Source: Lotus japonicus (lineage: Eukaryota > Streptophyta > Magnoliopsida > Fabales > Fabaceae). From it: a stretch of DNA of 64,000 nt. Shown here piece after piece: positions 34,901 through 45,600 of this stretch; within the stretch, counting starts at the first letter, position 1; every line of letters begins with the position of its first letter. The stretch lies in contig NC_080043.1 in the NCBI RefSeq assembly GCF_012489685.1, positions 4,776,501 to 4,840,500 of the forward strand. Reading direction: 5' to 3'. The notes under the pieces are model-generated. The model did no database searches. It worked only from the letters and a program-made list of their open reading frames with translations, and was not told the origin of the DNA. The translations under genes and the position numbers were made by a program.

Positions 34901-37900
34901 CGATGAACAAGTGGCAGCTGTGGCAATGGATGCAATAATAAAATTAGCTGCTTTTCCTGAAGGCATGGTAAGAAAATTCTGTTGTTAAATTGCATAATGT
35001 ACATAATTTTACTTGTATGAAAGGTTTGATATCAAGAAAAACAATAGTCTTTAATATTGATGTTTGACATGCCATCCTATTGCAGGGAATTATCTTTCCA
35101 TCTGTCAAAGGAGGCCATACAGACCTTGGAATTATCGCATCACAATGTTCATCACTGGTATGGTAACTAATCTGTTAAAGTATGCATTTGTATATGTCAA
35201 CGAATGCTTTAGCATATAGATTAATTTAATTTCGTTATGTCATCCTTTTTGTATTTCCCGCCTTGTTTGAAATTGACTAATTTTATGTTTAACCTTTTAC
35301 CGATCTGATTTAGGGTCGAGTTCGCGTATTGGCTTTAGTGGTGAAGCTTTTTTCTGTATCTAGGTCAGCAGCATCTACCATTTACAGTTTAAATCTACTT
35401 AAGTTGGTGGAAGCTGAAATCAGAAATGCTGATGATACCCTTGTAACTTTAAGTGTTTTGGAGCTTCTATATGAGGTCATTATTCTATCTCATTTTTATT
35501 CTTTATTTCATAGGTGCATAAAAATACTTCTACTTGTACATATTAACTATATTGACTTTGTAATATGAACTCAACATCCACTTAACAAACACTCTGCTTT
35601 GTTTTATCTATTTCGATAATATTAGCCCTCAGGGATGACTTTAAGACTAACAAATGAAGGTTTTATTGGGAAGGAAAGCATTTATTCCACTTTTGAAACT
35701 TTTCATTTTTCGTATTCTTAAAAACAGCTTTTAGGGCTGATGTTAACAAAACCATTACTAGTTTAGTAGCAGTAGCAGAAAAAACTGTTGTACGTGGAAC
35801 TAAGGGAAATAAACATAGTATTCATGTTACTAGACATCACACTAGTGATGATTAACACTGGTTTTCGGGACAAGCATGTCTTAAGGTCTCAATTGGTGGA
35901 ATCCTTTTTTATTTGTCTGTCATCAACTTTTAAGTGTGTGTTTGAGTATTCATTTTAGTTGAAAAATGAACGTGTTTTGTTAATTTTTAGAAATCAGGGA
36001 AAAATATAAAGCCCCCCTAAAATGCTTTTCCCCTATACCCTTTAGTAATTGGATAGTGTTTGTTCCAAAACATTTTCACTAACAAACAACTTTCGCACAC
36101 AAAATGATTTTTTCAATTATTCTTTGCACAAATATAATCCCGACACACATATAACAGAGACCATATCCGGGAACTCTACATTTCCGGCCTATTTATGATG
36201 TCCTTTTAACTGAATCACACAAATTAAGGAAAGATGTTCAAATTAGTTAATGTATTAGTGTTTGAAAAAATTGTGACATTCCAGATTAACCCCTATTTAA
36301 AGTCAAACTCCACATTAAACAAAACCTGGGAATTAGAAAGGTATAATAATCATAAATGCTTCTAAAACTTTGTAATGGTTCTTGTACTAAGGACCATCAA
36401 AAGTTTTTTATAGGGGTCTCATAAAAAAGACTGGAGGGAGTATCAGTTATTACTTATTATACACTTCCCTAGTTCACATTGCATGCAATTCAGTTTATTC
36501 TAACTACTAGTGTAACGAATGCAGTTAGCGGAGGTTGAGCATAGTACAGAATTTTTGTCAAAGACTAGCATCCTTCAGATTCTTTCATCTATAATTAGGT
36601 AGGTACCCATTGTCCCCTAAGATTTTTGTTGTCATTCTTCTAATGGATGACGTAAGAATGTCTTTCTGATATGATGACCTTTGCATGAGGTTAGCAACAA
36701 TTCTGTGGAATCAATTTTAAGATCAAGAGCGATGATGATAACAGGAAGGCTACTGTCCAAGGAAATTGTATACTCCTTCATAGATGAAGCTTGTAAGTCT
36801 TGTATTTATCTCTGGAGTTATTTTTTCCACCAATATTTGTTGGAAGATGTTGAAATTTGATTTCATCATCTCAAACTAACAATCCAAGGATGCTATCATC
36901 TTTTTGGTTTCTGATAGAAAACAGGGATTGCACAATATGAAAGAGCTAGAAACTGTTCACTAATATATATTTGTTTGTTGTATTATTCAATTCAGGTGTT
37001 AAAATTGTCATTTCATCTATTGATGGTAGACTTCAGTCCATGGAACCTTCAGATAGAGATGAATGTGAAACTGCATTAGAATCATTGGGTCACATAGGAT
37101 CATGTAAGTATGTCATACTATTACTGACTGCTGTTTAACACAGATATTTTATACTCTGCCCATTCCTATATAACTATCCACTTTGAGGAAAAAAAATCGT
37201 TCTTATATATCTTTCCACTTACAATTTCAAGATAACATTAAATATTTTTTTCCAATAATATCCTCATGTTAATGTATGTTAATGTTGTTATTATCAATTG
37301 CAATAAATTCTGATATTACCACTATCTATGGTTCCCATAAAAATTAAAAGCCGAATACCAAATGGTTAAAGAGAGAGAATGCATATAACTCTTCTTATAC
37401 TAGTGGAAGAATAACAGAATAGGAAAATAGATAAATGATGAGAGAATGTGGGAGAATAAATGATGAGGGATAATGAATAAAGTTCAAAGGGTAAAATAGG
37501 AAAATAGTTTTTTTTTCTTCTGAAAATCCAAAAAATTAATTACATTCCTTAATATGTGTGTCTCTTCTCCTCCTGGACAGTTATAGGAACGGAGAGGGTA
37601 TCTCTTCACTGGGAAACAAATGTGGTTGGTTAATCCTTGGCCCTGTGGTCTATGTTAGAAGTCGATTACCTCCCATCTTTTCTAGATTTGATTTAATACA
37701 ATACGTTACAAAAATCTCTCATTGGATTTGGCAAATTTGTTCAGGTTTTCTTGTTTTGAATTTGAAAATAAGACTTTCTTTTTTAAAATTACAGACTCCT
37801 TATAATATAACACGACATGCCCCTCTGGTTTATATTATTTCCAGCACAAATCAGTACTTACAGTTCAGCCTTACATGACCAATGTGGGACCTCACAACAA

Positions 37901-40900
37901 CTTCCATTTTTTAGCTTATGTTAACAACTTAACCGTCAGTTTAAAGTTTATACTCCATTCTTGATTGCCTCTTGTTTTTAAAATACTTCAAATTTGTATC
38001 TATGTTTTTTGTGATCCTAGCTATCCAAGGAGCTACATTACTACTCTTGGGTTCATCACCTGCCGCTAGACATGTTATTAATGCAGCTTTTGATCGACAA
38101 GGACCACAAGGGCATGGTAAACAGCTGGTTAGTGTACTCTTCTTCCAGTTTTCTTGAAGACTTAAGTTTGCCTAAACTAGTGTAATTTGATGCTTTCATA
38201 GCTCCATTGTATACCAAGGTTCACGGTTCACTCGTTAGTTTAAGTGACCTGAAGGAGCATATTGCCCTTACGGTTGAAACTTGAAACTACATTTATGGTG
38301 CATTACGACAATTTTCTGCAAGCAGTTTTTTTGGCAATAATGTTCTGGTAATCTGTTAAGGGTTGTTCTCTAGGTTTGTAGCATCTATTTTAGAAGGACG
38401 CATGGTATTTTCCACTGAGTGGAATGTATCATGCCTTTCAGACATGAATCTGATTTAGCCATCAGTATCATTTGGTATGTTGATAGAATGAAATGGAACA
38501 TGTATGTTATGTTCCCCTTGGTTCGACTCTTTTAGTGGAACTAAAATTATCATATTTTTAGCTTTATGTCTTATTTTATTCTGTTTTTAAATGCATCAAA
38601 TATAAAGTAAAACCTATAGGTAATGTTTCACAGTCCTAATATCAACCCATATTCACAGGCTGCATTGCATGCTCTTGGAAACATCTCAGGAGAACCCAGA
38701 ACTGAGAATAACATCATACTCAATGCTGAGGCAGAAGAAAATCTGCGACGCTTGGTCTATGAAACTGCATCCAGGAGCTCAAAGCTGACACCATCGGTCA
38801 TCCCCTTTCATCCTTTTTAATTTCAAGTGCTTTTCTGTTGGCTATTTTATTTTTTATTTTTTTAGTTCAATAAATTATGGTTTAGTTTCTTGTTAATCTA
38901 AAGTGGTTGTGCAAACTCTATCTAGTTGTAGCTTTGTCTCAACTGAATCTTTACTGCTTGTGATTTGATATTAACAAATAAAGGACCATGTTGATCTTTA
39001 CTGTATACTGTATTCTATGTGAGTTCTACCTTCATATTTTCACTGAGCGAGGCCTACTTCATTTCTTCCTTTCCTTTGTTAACCAAAACTTACCTAAGAG
39101 ATGACTGATGAATTCATAGATCTGCCCCTCTCCATTACAGGGCACATCTATGCTTTCATGACTTCTAGAAAGATTTTATTGATCGGTCTTTTGTACTTCT
39201 GGCTATCGTTGCATTTTACCATACATTTTCATTTTCAAAATTTGATACAACTCCCCCTTGGACCCTGCAATTGCACTGGGATGCCCTTTTTAAAAAACAT
39301 AGTCAGTGGGCACAATGTTCGTTCCATTGTCTTGCTTGACATCTTTTTGCCCAAATATTAAAACACTGCAACCTCACCAAGTTCATTCAATTTTGCAGGG
39401 TCTTTTTCTGTCAGTTTTGCAGCAGGATTCAGAAATCCGTTTAGCGGTAAGGCACTATTATGGAAAATTTTATATTACAAGTTCTTAATAAACAAGTTCT
39501 GAATAAAATTGCTTGAATTTTGTAATTCCTTCTGCGGCTTTAGAAATCAATCATTTTAGGTGATTTTGTAGGATGAAAAAATTGACAAAATATCTGTTTG
39601 CAAGAATTTAAATAATAGGGCAATTATAGCCGTACAGTATTATACTATTATGTACTTATAGTAATTCTAGTAATGGTAATCTTTATATGTAACATAACTG
39701 TGTATCATGGATTCCGTCACATATATCTCAGTTTCTTAACATGTTGTCTAGAGCCTAACAACTGTCAACCCTATTATGTGAATATCCAATGGGCCCAACC
39801 TTTTTTTCCCTTTCAAAATGCATATTTCATTTTCGATTACGGATATCTACAGCTGTGGCATCCTTTCAGGTAAATCAATCACTTCCTCCAGTCATTATTG
39901 CTGACATCTGCCAACACCACGTTTTTTGTTTTTGGGGAGACCCCCATGATCTAAAATGCTGTTTGCCACTCTACAAGCTACCAAGTCTTAACCCCATCAT
40001 TTAGAAGATGAACTGTTTATGTCTTTATTCTAGCTTTTCTTACAGTGAAATGCAAGGCAACGGTCAGTGTTTGAAGCACTTAGGTTTACTTCCTTATGAT
40101 ACGGATAATTCCTAGTCAAACGTGTTTTTAAGCACTAATGTATTGTGTAATATATATATGATTCAATGATTGTCCTAAAAAATTTACGAAAAGAAGGATG
40201 AAGTGGCATTCTTTGTAACATATTTTCAGGGCTATAGAATGATAAGTGGATTGGTTGCTCGACCATGGTGCTTGTTGGAGATATGCTCAAGACAAGAGAT
40301 TATAAATATAGTGACCAACCCAAGTACTGAGACCACAAAAATAGGTCTGCATTACCATTTGGATTACTCTATACATGCCTGTAATATAGTAATAGTCAAT
40401 ACTAAATGTTTTGGTTGGTCTTTGCTCCCACTTTATGTTCTTGGCATGCATTATTTTGAAATTAATTGGAGCATTCCAGGTATGGAAGCTAGATATAACT
40501 GCTGCAAGGCGATAAGCAAATCATTGACGCTGTCTGGTAGGATTTCTGCTGATCCTGCTATTGCGGGAATAGCTACAAAGGTAAGATACCAAACTTTCCA
40601 CTGCGTGGTGCATGTGTGTATCCTTTTCGGATTAGGATCCTCTTGTTCTGTGAAAATGTCAAGTAAAATATTATGTCTATCTCTCTTTTCATAAATATTT
40701 AGAGGGTTTCACGTATTTAATACTTATGAAGATAATACTTATGAAGAGAGAGATAGGAATGCCGGGTGAAGTTTACACATTAGAGAATTGTGATTCATCT
40801 TTTCATGCTTTTGTATGCTAAAAAGAAGCAAAGAAAACATCATCATGTTTGTCTGCCAATATATATTTATCAGTGATATTCTTGCTTGCAGCTGCAGGAA

Positions 40901-40978
40901 GCTGTTGGAATGGGTCCATATCTTGTTAGAAAGCATGTTGAAGCCCAACCTATTGTGAAGACAGCTGAGAGATTTTAG
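22936..40978 (+). CDS. ARM-repeat protein, PSMD5/S5b-like (26S proteasome base assembly)
   Basis: Seventeen exons join in frame to 523 residues: 22936-22990, 23075-23138, 23684-23792, 23925-23987, 25052-25155, 34901-34967, 35086-35157, 35314-35475, 36525-36598, 36695-36792, 36996-37103, 38021-38127, 38659-38796, 39399-39446, 40230-40344, 40480-40580 and 40892-40978. All chosen introns are GT-AG. The protein starts MDDPSQLLQAATDFANYPG and is built of degenerate helical repeats such as VAAVAMDAIIKLAAFPEG and AALHALGNISGEPRTENN. It has no signal peptide or membrane segment. Length and repeat character fit PSMD5/S5b (human ~504 residues), a chaperone of the proteasome base, and the Arabidopsis ARM protein I recall as At3g15180. 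The molecular role in plants is inferred. The main oddity is intron 5 (25156-34900, 9.7 kb), which is filled by LTR elements while every coding exon stays intact. Intron 11 holds a Stowaway MITE. Confidence 0.88.
24715..24900 (+). mobile_element. TRIM-like LTR fragment in intron 4
   Basis: The segment begins TGCTGAGAAGTCCCACATTG, a start typical of plant TRIM LTRs and related to the remnant at 3150-3302. It ends with a run of G (24884-24894) like a polypurine tract, followed by TGTTGAAATGGG, a possible truncated second LTR. There is no coding capacity. Confidence 0.45.
25352..25633 (+). repeat. 5' LTR of element A
   Basis: This is a 282-bp direct repeat that begins TGATAGGGCACTG and ends TTCCTGTCA. 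It pairs with 26647-26928. Confidence 0.9.
25687..26649 (+). CDS. gag-region protein of element A, no conserved domain recognised
   Basis: This is a 320-residue frame starting 53 bp inside the left LTR. The N terminus is strongly charged and helical (LLRQMKKEIADWREEIARQI). An Ala/Glu-rich middle is followed by a C-terminal part with a repeated TAKRPPAKPPD motif, about 27 residues apart. The leader and first codons match those of element B (both start MEK after the same primer-site leader), so it derives from the same family. The B-type gag core (YWWLIKVEQH) is missing. The TGA stop is the first three bases of the 3' LTR. It is probably a degenerate structural protein or packaging sequence rather than a working protein. 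Confidence 0.5.
   Translation: MEKETTRYKWGSKAGRKREDSMRHSLSLESNGLLRQMKKEIADWREEIARQIKEDERRHKEYQEWRRNNFIPVISRMSARLSLGIRRTQPMKVLAKVRKWKIRSGMEIKRDPRKKPLPPEKSETEETWKDMFAAATEHAAAEASQSEEEAATAEKAVSVETQKQSEVTILVSGCTLTARREKVITVEAIFLKPLLEGSSMAELQNGSLQRRKKVESIILPQFVNLGFDGERRLPQKPLYSCFCTAVTAKRPPAKPPDVFVRGHNTLGCIPCHLVTAKRPPAKPPDSGFLRVITVQNLWAECKKLSRLSPWGQGGCFRAGY
26647..26928 (+). repeat. 3' LTR of element A
   Basis: This is a 282-bp copy of 25352-25633. It abuts the truncated, oppositely oriented LTR of element B directly at 26928/26929, with no spacer. Confidence 0.9.
26929..27209 (-). repeat. truncated 3' LTR of element B
   Basis: This matches 33604-33884 closely, but the 60 bp that should lie to its left are replaced by the end of element A. 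Confidence 0.85.
27388..27479 (+). mobile_element. short LTR end plus primer binding site of another element
   Basis: A stretch beginning TGTTAAAGTATAATATAA and ending GTTATTTGACA (27388-27466) runs directly into TGGTATCAGAGCC (27467-27479), the layout of an LTR followed by an initiator-Met primer site. It lies in the remaining interior of B, next to the copia element, and its partner LTR is not present. Confidence 0.45.
27498..27689 (-). repeat. 3' LTR of the copia element
   Basis: This is a 192-bp direct repeat paired with 32500-32691. The polypurine tract lies at 27690-27696 on the plus map. Confidence 0.9.
27697..32154 (-). pseudogene. copia gag-pol polyprotein interrupted by one in-frame TGA
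   Basis: Reading leftwards from the ATG at 32154, the domains follow copia order. A UBN2-type gag is followed by a CX2CX4HX4C zinc knuckle (CTYCKRSGHTKEYC), then protease (IIDSGATDHM). The integrase has a pre-integrase HKRLGHPPF and a catalytic core with D at HSDVWG and the RSDNGKEY and Glu region at QQNGVAERKNR. The reverse transcriptase carries QFDVKNAFLHG and the active-site YVDD. RNase H contains YTDADYAG and SSAEAEFRA. A TGA at 28435-28437, between reverse transcriptase and RNase H, splits it into 1239 and ~245 codons in the same frame. The stop would prevent RNase H from being made without readthrough. Confidence 0.92.
32500..32691 (-). repeat. 5' LTR of the copia element
   Basis: This 192-bp LTR is identical by eye to 27498-27689. 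The primer binding site lies immediately to its left on the plus map. Confidence 0.9.
32732..33490 (-). CDS. gag-like protein of element B
   Basis: The start is set at the ATG of MEKKTAIKK (33490), which follows the primer-site leader and matches the start in element A; upstream in-frame codons belong to that leader. The first third has the retrotransposon gag pattern: FPTFDGKEAYWWLIKVEQHC, then EMALTGDAFFWWYFW and FVKALLKKFQPE. It is followed by a charged tail without a zinc knuckle. No protease or polymerase follows, so B is non-autonomous or has lost its pol region. Length is 252 residues. Confidence 0.65.
   Translation of the reverse strand: MEKKTAIKKREGKAFPTFDGKEAYWWLIKVEQHCEAMEMAEEKKFSEAEMALTGDAFFWWYFWKRRNQNAKWWDFVKALLKKFQPEMDPDIPVYVKDSREEESPRINEVLENAREGHLVESKSEMIETTVEAEKSLTFEMQRPNLEAEVVRRGDGVSLGPRWRKHRKIHQQPKTMKRRKSLNKEGEPRQRNGMWVKCLSGIKHLPPQALNRLQHFASAGMTLMKKGKTGTKRAALSGLTNFKQWDPGGIFQS
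33544..33884 (-). repeat. 5' LTR of element B
   Basis: This 341-bp LTR begins TGATAGGATGAACAGTGC and ends CGGTTCCTATCA on the minus strand. It is related to the LTRs of A but longer. It is followed on the plus map by TTGAT. Confidence 0.88.
37154..37598. mobile_element. Stowaway/Tc1-mariner-type MITE in intron 11
   Basis: The left end reads CTCTGCCCATTCCTATATAACT and the right end, inverted, reads CCCTCTCCGTTCCTATAACTGTCC. Both recall the CTCCCTCCGTTCC termini of Stowaway elements. The flanking dinucleotide is TA on each side (37152-37153 and 37599-37600). The core is AT-rich and non-coding. It lies between exons 11 and 12 of the PSMD5-like gene. Confidence 0.7.
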
Positions 40979-42627
40979 TTTCCGCAAGCTGAGTGATCAA
41001 GCAATAACTGAAGTTTTTTTGTTTGTTTCAAATACAATGTGCAGTGGTATGGAACAAAAACCTTTTTCCTTAAAATTTAGTCTAGTGTTGACACTTCACG
41101 GAATGAGCATGTAGCAAAATATGCGGAGTGGACTGTATTAAGGGAAAAAGAAACGAGATATTTGATCAGTTTCGTGTTAAGTGAGTCTCTCAAAAGAGCT
41201 GAATGAAAACAAAATAAATAAATACTAAAGGATCACAGTCACAGAAATCTTTAATTAAGCAAGTATTACTTACGTTTAGTTTCAACACCTTGTGTTGGAA
41301 CTTACGGGCTTGTTTGGTAGTCATGACTGGATAGGATAAGATAGGAAAATTGGATAGTAATAGGATAGGATAGGATAAGAGCATGATAAACTTTTATCCT
41401 GTCTAGCGATTGGTGCGCACCAGTCTCGTTTGTGACAAAAGATTATATGAGCCAAATAAAGATTATCAAAACAAGGGAAAATGACTGAAAAGCAACAAGT
41501 CTCGGTTTCAAAATTCTATCTTCCTGTCGTTTTCTATTCCAAGTCTCTCCTAGGATAATTTTTTTTTACTAAACGGCTAAGATAGGATAAGACAAAAGGA
41601 TAAACTATTAAGTTCTATAACGCAAACAAACACCGGACTAAAATAGGATAATGTGTCAAACACGCTTCAAACCTTCAAATCTTCAAATTCCCTTTGAACC
41701 AAAAAGTCCTTACATATAAGCTCCATTAGTATTGCGAATGCAATCCCCAAACCCCACACAATGGAGGATGAAACTCCCGTCCACATTTAAAGCAGCAGAC
41801 AGAGCCGCTGAGGTTAGTTGCCCAACTAAACGCACTACGAGAGCAAGTTGCCACCTCAAACCCATTCGTGATATAAGTCATCTATGCAACAATTTTAGCC
41901 ACCAAAAACATTGTGTAATAGTGACATTTTCCATACAAAAAATATTTCTCACTCTCCAAATCCACCCGCGAGTGCAAGGGGGTTAGACCCCTTCGAGAGA
42001 AGCTGCAACACCCCATTACATCAACATCCATGAAAGGATGAGACCCAAGACCAAAACTCATATAGCTCTCCACACTTGGCTTGCATAAACGCAAATGTAA
42101 TCCATTAATATTGACACATTTTTAAAATTTGATTAGTTAAGGGTGTAAAAAAAGTTATCAAACTTATAAACATCTCATTTTACGCTTTAACCTCTGCATT
42201 GTTTAACTGAAGATTTTATTGTACATGAGGGTATAATTAAACAAATATTAGTTAAATATTGTCTTGAAATACTACATTCACATATAATTTTTTTAAAACT
42301 CTGACAAATAAACAGGAATGAAAAAATACTATATACTAAACAATTTCATCAAAATAAAAAATATTACTATCCTATTTTTTAATCATAATGTAAAAGCTTT
42401 GTTTTTTTTTTCTTGTTGCAGCTTAAAGTTACTTATAAAAAGTAATGGATGAATTGTATTTCACTATTTCAGAAAAGAAAAAGAAAATGCAACAAGGGTA
42501 GAATAGGAAATATGCTAATCAAAATTCATTCAATAAATAATATATATTTAACATTTATCTTCTATCATCTCCTTACCCCAACGGATAGACCCATCAATCT
42601 GAAGAGGCTAAGCCCTCACAGAGAGAC
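40979..42627. other. spacer between the PSMD5-like and bS20 genes
   Basis: The first part should contain the 3' UTR of the upstream gene. A MITE-like element lies at 41306-41636. From 41700 to 42110 the sequence is less AT-rich with broken frames and no recognised motif. A fragment near 42120-42170 resembles an arm of the 9493-9657 MITE. No TATA box is obvious before the bS20 start codon. Confidence 0.4.
41306..41636. mobile_element. MITE-like element related to 20361-20690
   Basis: It begins GGGCTTGTTTGGTAGTC and has repeated GGATAGGATAAGATAGG motifs. Near the right edge it carries the inverted GCAAACAAACACCGG. Edge and interior resemble the element at 20361-20690. Target duplications were not identified. 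Confidence 0.35.
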
Positions 42628-45600
42628 ATGGCAGCAGTTTCGTGCTCATGGCTCACCCTTCCCTCCAAATTCAGAGACCTTTCCCCCGCTTCCTCTTCTT
42701 CCTCCTCCATCTCCAATTCCGCTTCTCTGAGTTTCTGCAGAAACATCTCTCACACTGTCTTCTCACAAGGTACAATTTCTCTTTCTCTCTTTCACCATGC
42801 CCATTTGATGGGGTTTATCTTTTCTTCCATATTTTTAGCTCAGGATGTGAAAAAACACTAAAAGATTTGATTTTGTTGTTGTTTTCAATTGTGGGTATGT
42901 CTGTGTTGAGTTTTGTTTCAGGTAGCTTGTCGTTGAGTCCAGTGCAGAGGCGTACCCTGGTGGTATGCGAGGTAGTGACGAAGAAGAAGGTGGATTCTGC
43001 TATTAAGAGAGCTCGCCAGGCCGAGAAACGCCGCATTTACAACAAAGCCCGCAAATCGGAGATAAAAACCCGGATGAAGAAGGTACCTTTTTTTCAACTA
43101 CCATTTTGTTTTAGGCTATGTTTGGATATGTAGTTGGAAGTGGAATGAAATAGAATGGGGGTGGAAATAAGTGGAGTGAAACTGAATGCAATTAAATAAT
43201 GTTACATTTTGTCTAAATTTTGAGGGAAAGAAAAGGTGTTATAGAATGCATTCCTTATTTTAAACAATCTAGACAATAGAGCTTATTTTATTTTCATTTT
43301 ATTCCACTTCATTTTATGCCTTTCCCTCAAACCAAACAAGGCTTTAGAGATTTTTTCCATTGTGATATGGAGCAGGATTGAGATGATATTACTTTGTGAG
43401 TTGTGCTATAGAGAAAATGGGAATGTTATGTCAAAGTAACATTCTCTCTTTGCTGTAAATTACTGGATCTGCTGGTTTGGTTAAATAGACTGGTGTCTAT
43501 TTTTACTTATGTGGTGACAGATATTTTGTTTTGAACCATATTTTTGTTTTGGCAGGCTAATAAGTGTGCTTTTTTCTTCTTTTTCTCCTATAAGTTTGAT
43601 AGGTACTTGGAGTTAGTTGGTTAGTAGAGGGGTTAGGTAGTTAGTTAGTTGGGGGGTTAGTGTGGCAAGTGCCTATAAATAAGAATGGTCTAGAGAGGGA
43701 TTGGCTATCCTTGGTATTGTTTGTGTAATTGGGAATTAGGGAGAGTGGCTGAGACTCTTGAATATCTCAACAAGCTTGTACATTTCTCTACTCGATAATA
43801 TCAGGGTTCTATCTAAGTTTTGTAAAAATTCTAAATTAATTCACTGAAAATATTGTGATAGGTACTTGGAGTTAGTTGGTTAGTAGAGGGGTTAGGTAGT
43901 TAGTTAGTTGGGGGGTTAGTGTGGCAAGTGCCTATAAATAAGAATGGTCTAGAGAGGGATTGGCTATCCTTGGTATTGTTTGTGTAATTGGGAATTAGGG
44001 AGAGTGGCTGAGACTCTTGAATATCTCAACAAGCTTGTACATTTCTCTACTCGATAATATCAGGGTTCTATCAAAGTTTTGTAAAAATTCTAAATTAATT
44101 AGATGTTTTGTTTCACTGAAAATATTGTGATCTCTTATTTTCTAGCGTCCAAAATTAAGTGGCTACAGGTGGCAGCTACATATAGTATTCTATGTCCCTC
44201 TCATCCCTATATGTTAATTATCCTAACACTAAAATACATTTTAGGTTCACAATTCTCTTCCATGACTTTAGAATGGAAGACATGATTATTGCCTTTTGTT
44301 CCTTATTTAAGGAAAAGTGCAGATCTGTCGTTCGACATTTCCCATGACTCCACATCTTCTAGCTTGAAATTGAAGATTTTCCTTATGAAAGATGTTATGA
44401 TTATTGGGGAAAGATAGAAAAGAGAGGAGAGAAATAAGACGCTAAAGTGATATAATATGATGGTATGACATGTTTGATGTAAACAGTACAATGATGCTCC
44501 GGGTTTATGCTGGTATTCTAGGTGAAGTACTAGCGTAATACAACTAATGCAAGCTTCATCCACTTACAGTAAGACTCCAAAAACAATCCTGACACTGATG
44601 GGAACCAATGCAACAGAGAAAGGAAAAGGGAATAATGGGAGAAAATTGCTTAATGGAATTATGTGAAAGGAAGATGATTACAGTAGTATCACTACTACTC
44701 CAGAGCTAGGCTCCTATAGAGAAAGCATAACTTCTCTATTCTCTCTAACAAAAGCAATACTCACAGATGTCTCCCTCATGCTAACAGAATTCCCTTTATA
44801 CACATACCCCCCCTGATTCCCGTAACTAACTCATCCTAGCACTCCTTTCTCACACTGCCAGCTCACTCTTCTTCTGGATTCTTCCTATTCTTTCCTCTCC
44901 TCACATACACACACCATACCTTGGGCCTTGGGTTAGTTGTTTCAGCCCATTCTCTATTTGGGGATCTATCAATTCCACCGCCTTGAGATACAACCTTGTC
45001 CTCAAGGTTGAACGCGGGAAACTGGTTCAAAATGGTCTGTTCTTCCTCCCAAGTAGCCTTTCCTGCAGACTTTCCGCGCCACTGAATAAGGTACTGGTTC
45101 ACAGTGTCGCCCTGCTGCAGTACTGCACGGGTGGAAAAAACTCCCTCAGGCTCTATGGCATCCATGAATTCTCCATCCATCCCACTTGGTGCTTCTTTCT
45201 CAACATGATGATCACCTACTGGAACATCTTCTTCCTTCACAAAGACTTGGTGATACCCTGACTTCAAATCAAGTTTGGGGAAGTAGCGCGTTCCGTGCAG
45301 CTCGTCCAACAACTCTTCAATTACTGGAATCGGAAATTTATCGGGTCCTTGGCCAACCAATAAGGTAATTTGATGGTCTTTTTGTCTTTGGGGTGGCAGG
45401 CCTGTTGGTGCAGCCAAGACATCACTGTAAGCAGCCAACAATGTAGCCAATTGTTGTTCCTGTGCTTCAGTCAAATGGTTCTCAGTTCTGGGAATTACTG
45501 CTGTAATTGCAGTTCTTAGTGTTGTAGCTTGATAATACTCACCCGCCTCACGATGTACTTGGCCAAAAAAACTCTCTAACGCCAATTCCCCTTTCTGTGA

